Assembly: GCF_035989285.1 (NCBI RefSeq)
Contig: NZ_CP108513.1
Location: 9,238,001-9,302,000 of the forward strand
Direction of reading: 5' to 3'
Length of the DNA stretch: 64,000 nt
Source: Streptomyces sp. NBC_01235
GTDB taxonomy: Bacteria; Actinomycetota; Actinomycetes; Streptomycetales; Streptomycetaceae
Shown here: positions 62,263 to 64,000 of the stretch, piece by piece
How positions within the stretch are numbered: position 1 is the stretch's first letter
How the letters are laid out: the number at the start of each line of letters is the position of its first letter
Notes under the pieces: model-generated
What the model saw: the letters and a program-made list of their open reading frames with translations, nothing else
Database searches by the model: none
Told to the model about the DNA's origin: nothing
Program-made: the position numbers and the translations under genes

Positions 62263-63513
62263 GTGCCCATGCAACCCTGGTTCACCGACGCCAAGTTGGG
62301 GATCTTCGTCCACTGGGGGATCTACGCCGTCGACGGCGTCCAGGAGTCCTGGTCGTTCTACGACGACATCGTGCCGCACGACCAGTACATGTCCCAGCTC
62401 GACCGCTTCACCGGCGCCCACTACGACCCGCGTGCCTGGGCCGACCTGTTCGCCCGCGCCGGTGCCAAGTACGCGGTGCTGACGAGCCGTCACCATGACG
62501 GCGTCGCCCTGTGGGACACCGCGTACGGCGACCTCAACTTGGGCCACGACTACCTGACCGGCTACGCCGACGCCCTGCGCGAGAAGGGCCTCAAGGTCGG
62601 CCTGTACTACTCGCACTCCGACTGGAACCACCCCGACTACGCCACCACCCGCAAGCCGGGCCGCCCGCCGGAGATGGAGGACAACCGCTACTCCGAGTGC
62701 TCCGCCGAGGACGAGGACCTGGCGGCCTGGGAGCGGTTCATCGCCTACCGGGACGGCCAGATCAGGGAGTTGGCCTCCCGCTACCGGCCCGACCTGATGT
62801 GGTTCGACGGCGAGTGGGACCGAAGCGAGGAGCAGTGGCGCATCAAGGAGCTCGCCGCGCTGATCCGCTCGTACTCCCCGGACGTCGTCTTCAACGCCCG
62901 CATGCTCAGCGAGGGCGACTACGCCACCCCCGAGCAGGGCGCCCCCATCGAACCCCCGGCCGGGCCGTGGGAGTTGTGTTTGACCATCAACGACTCGTGG
63001 GGGTACCGGCACCACGACCACAACCACAAGTCGCTCACCCAGCTGGTCCGCTACTTCACCGAGACCATCGGTGGCGGCGGCAACCTCCTGCTCGACGTCG
63101 GCCCGATGGAGGACGGCACCATCCCGCAACCGCAGGTCGAGCGCCTCGAAGGCCTGGGGGAGTGGATCCGCAAGCACGCGCAGGCCGTGTACGGGACGGT
63201 GCGGGGGCTCCCGCCCGGGCACCACTACGGGCCGAGCACCCTCTCCGCCGACCGCCGCACCCTCTATCTCACCCTGTTCGACATCCCGCGCGCCGAGATC
63301 GGTGTCCGGGGCCTGGTCACGCCGGTCCGCAAGGTCACGGTGCTCGGCACCGGAACGGAACTCGCCCACCGCGTGGCCGGCGGGCTGCACGAGGCGGTCG
63401 GCGTGCTGTGGATCGACCCGCCGGCCGGGTCCGACCTCGACCCGCACGCCACGGTGCTCGCGGTGGAACTGGAGGGCGAACTGGAGCTGTACCGGGGTTC
63501 GGGACGCTTCTGA
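62263..63513 (+). CDS. Alpha-L-fucosidase, GH29
   Basis: A 416-residue cytosolic GH29 enzyme. GTG 62263 has GGAGGAG 7 nt upstream; ATG 62269 is a close alternative. The N-terminal WFTDAKLGIFVHWGIYAV is the family opening with its substrate-binding His-Trp, SRHHDG and GLYYSHSDWN follow, and the nucleophile Asp is in LMWFDGEWD (about residue 187). The C-terminal beta-domain is short. With the alpha-mannosidase and beta-galactosidase it allows stepwise trimming of fucosylated, galactosylated, mannose-containing glycans. Confidence 0.94.
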   Translation: MPMQPWFTDAKLGIFVHWGIYAVDGVQESWSFYDDIVPHDQYMSQLDRFTGAHYDPRAWADLFARAGAKYAVLTSRHHDGVALWDTAYGDLNLGHDYLTGYADALREKGLKVGLYYSHSDWNHPDYATTRKPGRPPEMEDNRYSECSAEDEDLAAWERFIAYRDGQIRELASRYRPDLMWFDGEWDRSEEQWRIKELAALIRSYSPDVVFNARMLSEGDYATPEQGAPIEPPAGPWELCLTINDSWGYRHHDHNHKSLTQLVRYFTETIGGGGNLLLDVGPMEDGTIPQPQVERLEGLGEWIRKHAQAVYGTVRGLPPGHHYGPSTLSADRRTLYLTLFDIPRAEIGVRGLVTPVRKVTVLGTGTELAHRVAGGLHEAVGVLWIDPPAGSDLDPHATVLAVELEGELELYRGSGRF

Positions 63514-63626
63514 CGCGGTCGCCAGGCACGTAGGGCCCGGGTCGGGGCGGATCCTGAGCCGGGCATGAGGGGGCATGCGTTCGGGCCGGTCGGTCGCTCC
63601 CCGTGACAGCGGCCGACCGACCCGAT

Positions 63627-63725
63627 CCCCCGTTCCCCCGGGAATCCCCCGTCGATTCCCGTTCTTCCCCCGTTGATCCCTGTGCTTCCCCCGCAGGACC
63701 CCCGGCGCTTCCCCCACGCTCCCCC
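63627..63725. repeat. Regularly spaced C-run tract between convergent genes
   Basis: The 324-bp gap between the fucosidase and chitinase stops holds no gene. Within it are eight runs of five C (63627, 63635, 63646, 63667, 63688, 63699, 63711, 63721) plus two runs of three, at roughly 8-21 bp spacing, often preceded by TT or AT. The minus strand is G-rich and could form quadruplexes. Confidence 0.7.
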
Positions 63726-63785
63726 GGTGGGGCCCTTCACCCTTAAAGAGCAGGCACCCCGGGTCCTGATACACCTTCCGCGAAA

Positions 63786-63819
63786 GAAAGTCCCCCGGAC
63801 CTGAATCCGGGGGACTTTC
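63786..63819. terminator. Terminator hairpin, 14-bp perfect stem
   Basis: Arms 63786-63799 and 63806-63819 with a 6-nt loop (CCTGAA), 18 bp beyond the chitinase stop. The outer bases are AAAG/CTTT, giving a short T-tract on the chitinase side. Confidence 0.85.
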
Positions 63820-63837
63820 GCCTCGCTTGCGAGGGGC

Positions 63838-64000
63838 TCAGCCGGTGAAGCCGGCCGTGATGGAGGTGAACTGCCAGGCGCTCTGGCTGATGCCGGAGCA
63901 GTTGCTCACCACGCCCCCGCCCGGGCACGGCCGGTCGCGGTTGACGGCCCAGTAGGCGAGCCGGGCGATGTGGTGGCTGTTGGCCCAGTCGCGGATTGAA
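63838..64000 (-). CDS. GH18 chitinase, C-terminal fragment
   Basis: The last 53 codons of a leftward gene cut by the window edge. The translated end (IRDWANSHHIARLAYWAVNR, then DRPCPGGGVVSNCSG and SAWQFTSITAGFTG) matches what I recall of the C-terminus of Streptomyces GH18 chitinases, with the barrel-closing Trp in LAYWAVNRDRP and a disulfide-type Cys pair. No catalytic DxxDxDxE motif is visible because it lies outside. A strong terminator follows. Confidence 0.75.
   Translation of the reverse strand, partial: SIRDWANSHHIARLAYWAVNRDRPCPGGGVVSNCSGISQSAWQFTSITAGFTG

Noticed and set aside
63627..63725. CRISPR-like array from evenly spaced C-runs
   Set aside because: The repeated units are only 5-7 bases, spacers are too short, and no cas gene is present.

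Overview
The window is high-GC actinobacterial DNA, almost certainly Streptomyces. Third codon positions are mostly G/C, GTG starts are common (one TTG), twin-arginine and lipoprotein exports are typical of the genus, and there is a bldA-type TTA codon. From memory, the gene order resembles the S. coelicolor SCO66xx region, which carries the second pentose-phosphate cluster. I saw no tRNA, rRNA, CRISPR array, integrase or transposase.

Left end (1-2.4 kb): a truncated P-loop ATPase behind a Zur-box-like palindrome, then a His/Met-rich membrane protein and a YcnI copper-binding protein, closed by a 26-bp perfect terminator hairpin. 2.4-9.8 kb is the most unusual block. It holds a CDP-alcohol phosphatidyltransferase, a zinc-less MDR dehydrogenase, a 6-pyruvoyltetrahydropterin-synthase-like protein without its catalytic residues, a GT4 glycosyltransferase, a methyltransferase, a flippase-like membrane protein, a creatininase-family amidohydrolase, and a GTP cyclohydrolase II with Met at the residue reported to divert the reaction to the formylated pyrimidine FAPy. 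Together these look like an uncharacterised GTP-derived small-molecule or glycoconjugate pathway.

9.9-13.2 kb is a three-gene operon pairing an FAD amine oxidoreductase (with the TTA codon) with both halves of the saccharopine pathway. A serine hydrolase and a decayed MFS gene follow. 15.7-20.9 kb is a quinate/shikimate catabolic unit: an MHS importer, a TetR regulator with matching operators at both promoters, shikimate dehydrogenase, and a QsuB-type dehydroshikimate dehydratase carrying an in-frame repeat insertion. 20.9-31.2 kb is a compact operon read leftward, tkt-tal-zwf-opcA-pgi-gnd, then a histidine phosphatase and a pentapeptide-like membrane protein. It covers the oxidative and non-oxidative pentose-phosphate pathway.

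31.4-41.6 kb is regulator-rich: AraC, LysR, a decayed LysR, MerR with its target reductase, IclR and MarR. It also has a secreted GH16-CBM6 glucanase, a lipoprotein L,D-transpeptidase and an acetyltransferase. 41.7-45.6 kb is a MarR-controlled operon of SDR, amidohydrolase, acyl-CoA ligase and MaoC hydratase, probably for catabolism of an acid via CoA thioesters.

45.6-63.5 kb is a glycan-utilisation island. It has two exported metallo-hydrolases, a cytosolic GH2 beta-galactosidase, an ABC sugar importer without its own ATPase, a PfkB kinase, a DeoR regulator, a GH4 glycosidase, a GH38 alpha-mannosidase and a GH29 alpha-L-fucosidase, with LacI-type palindromes. Oligosaccharides would be imported and trimmed inside the cell. 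The right edge cuts a GH18 chitinase.
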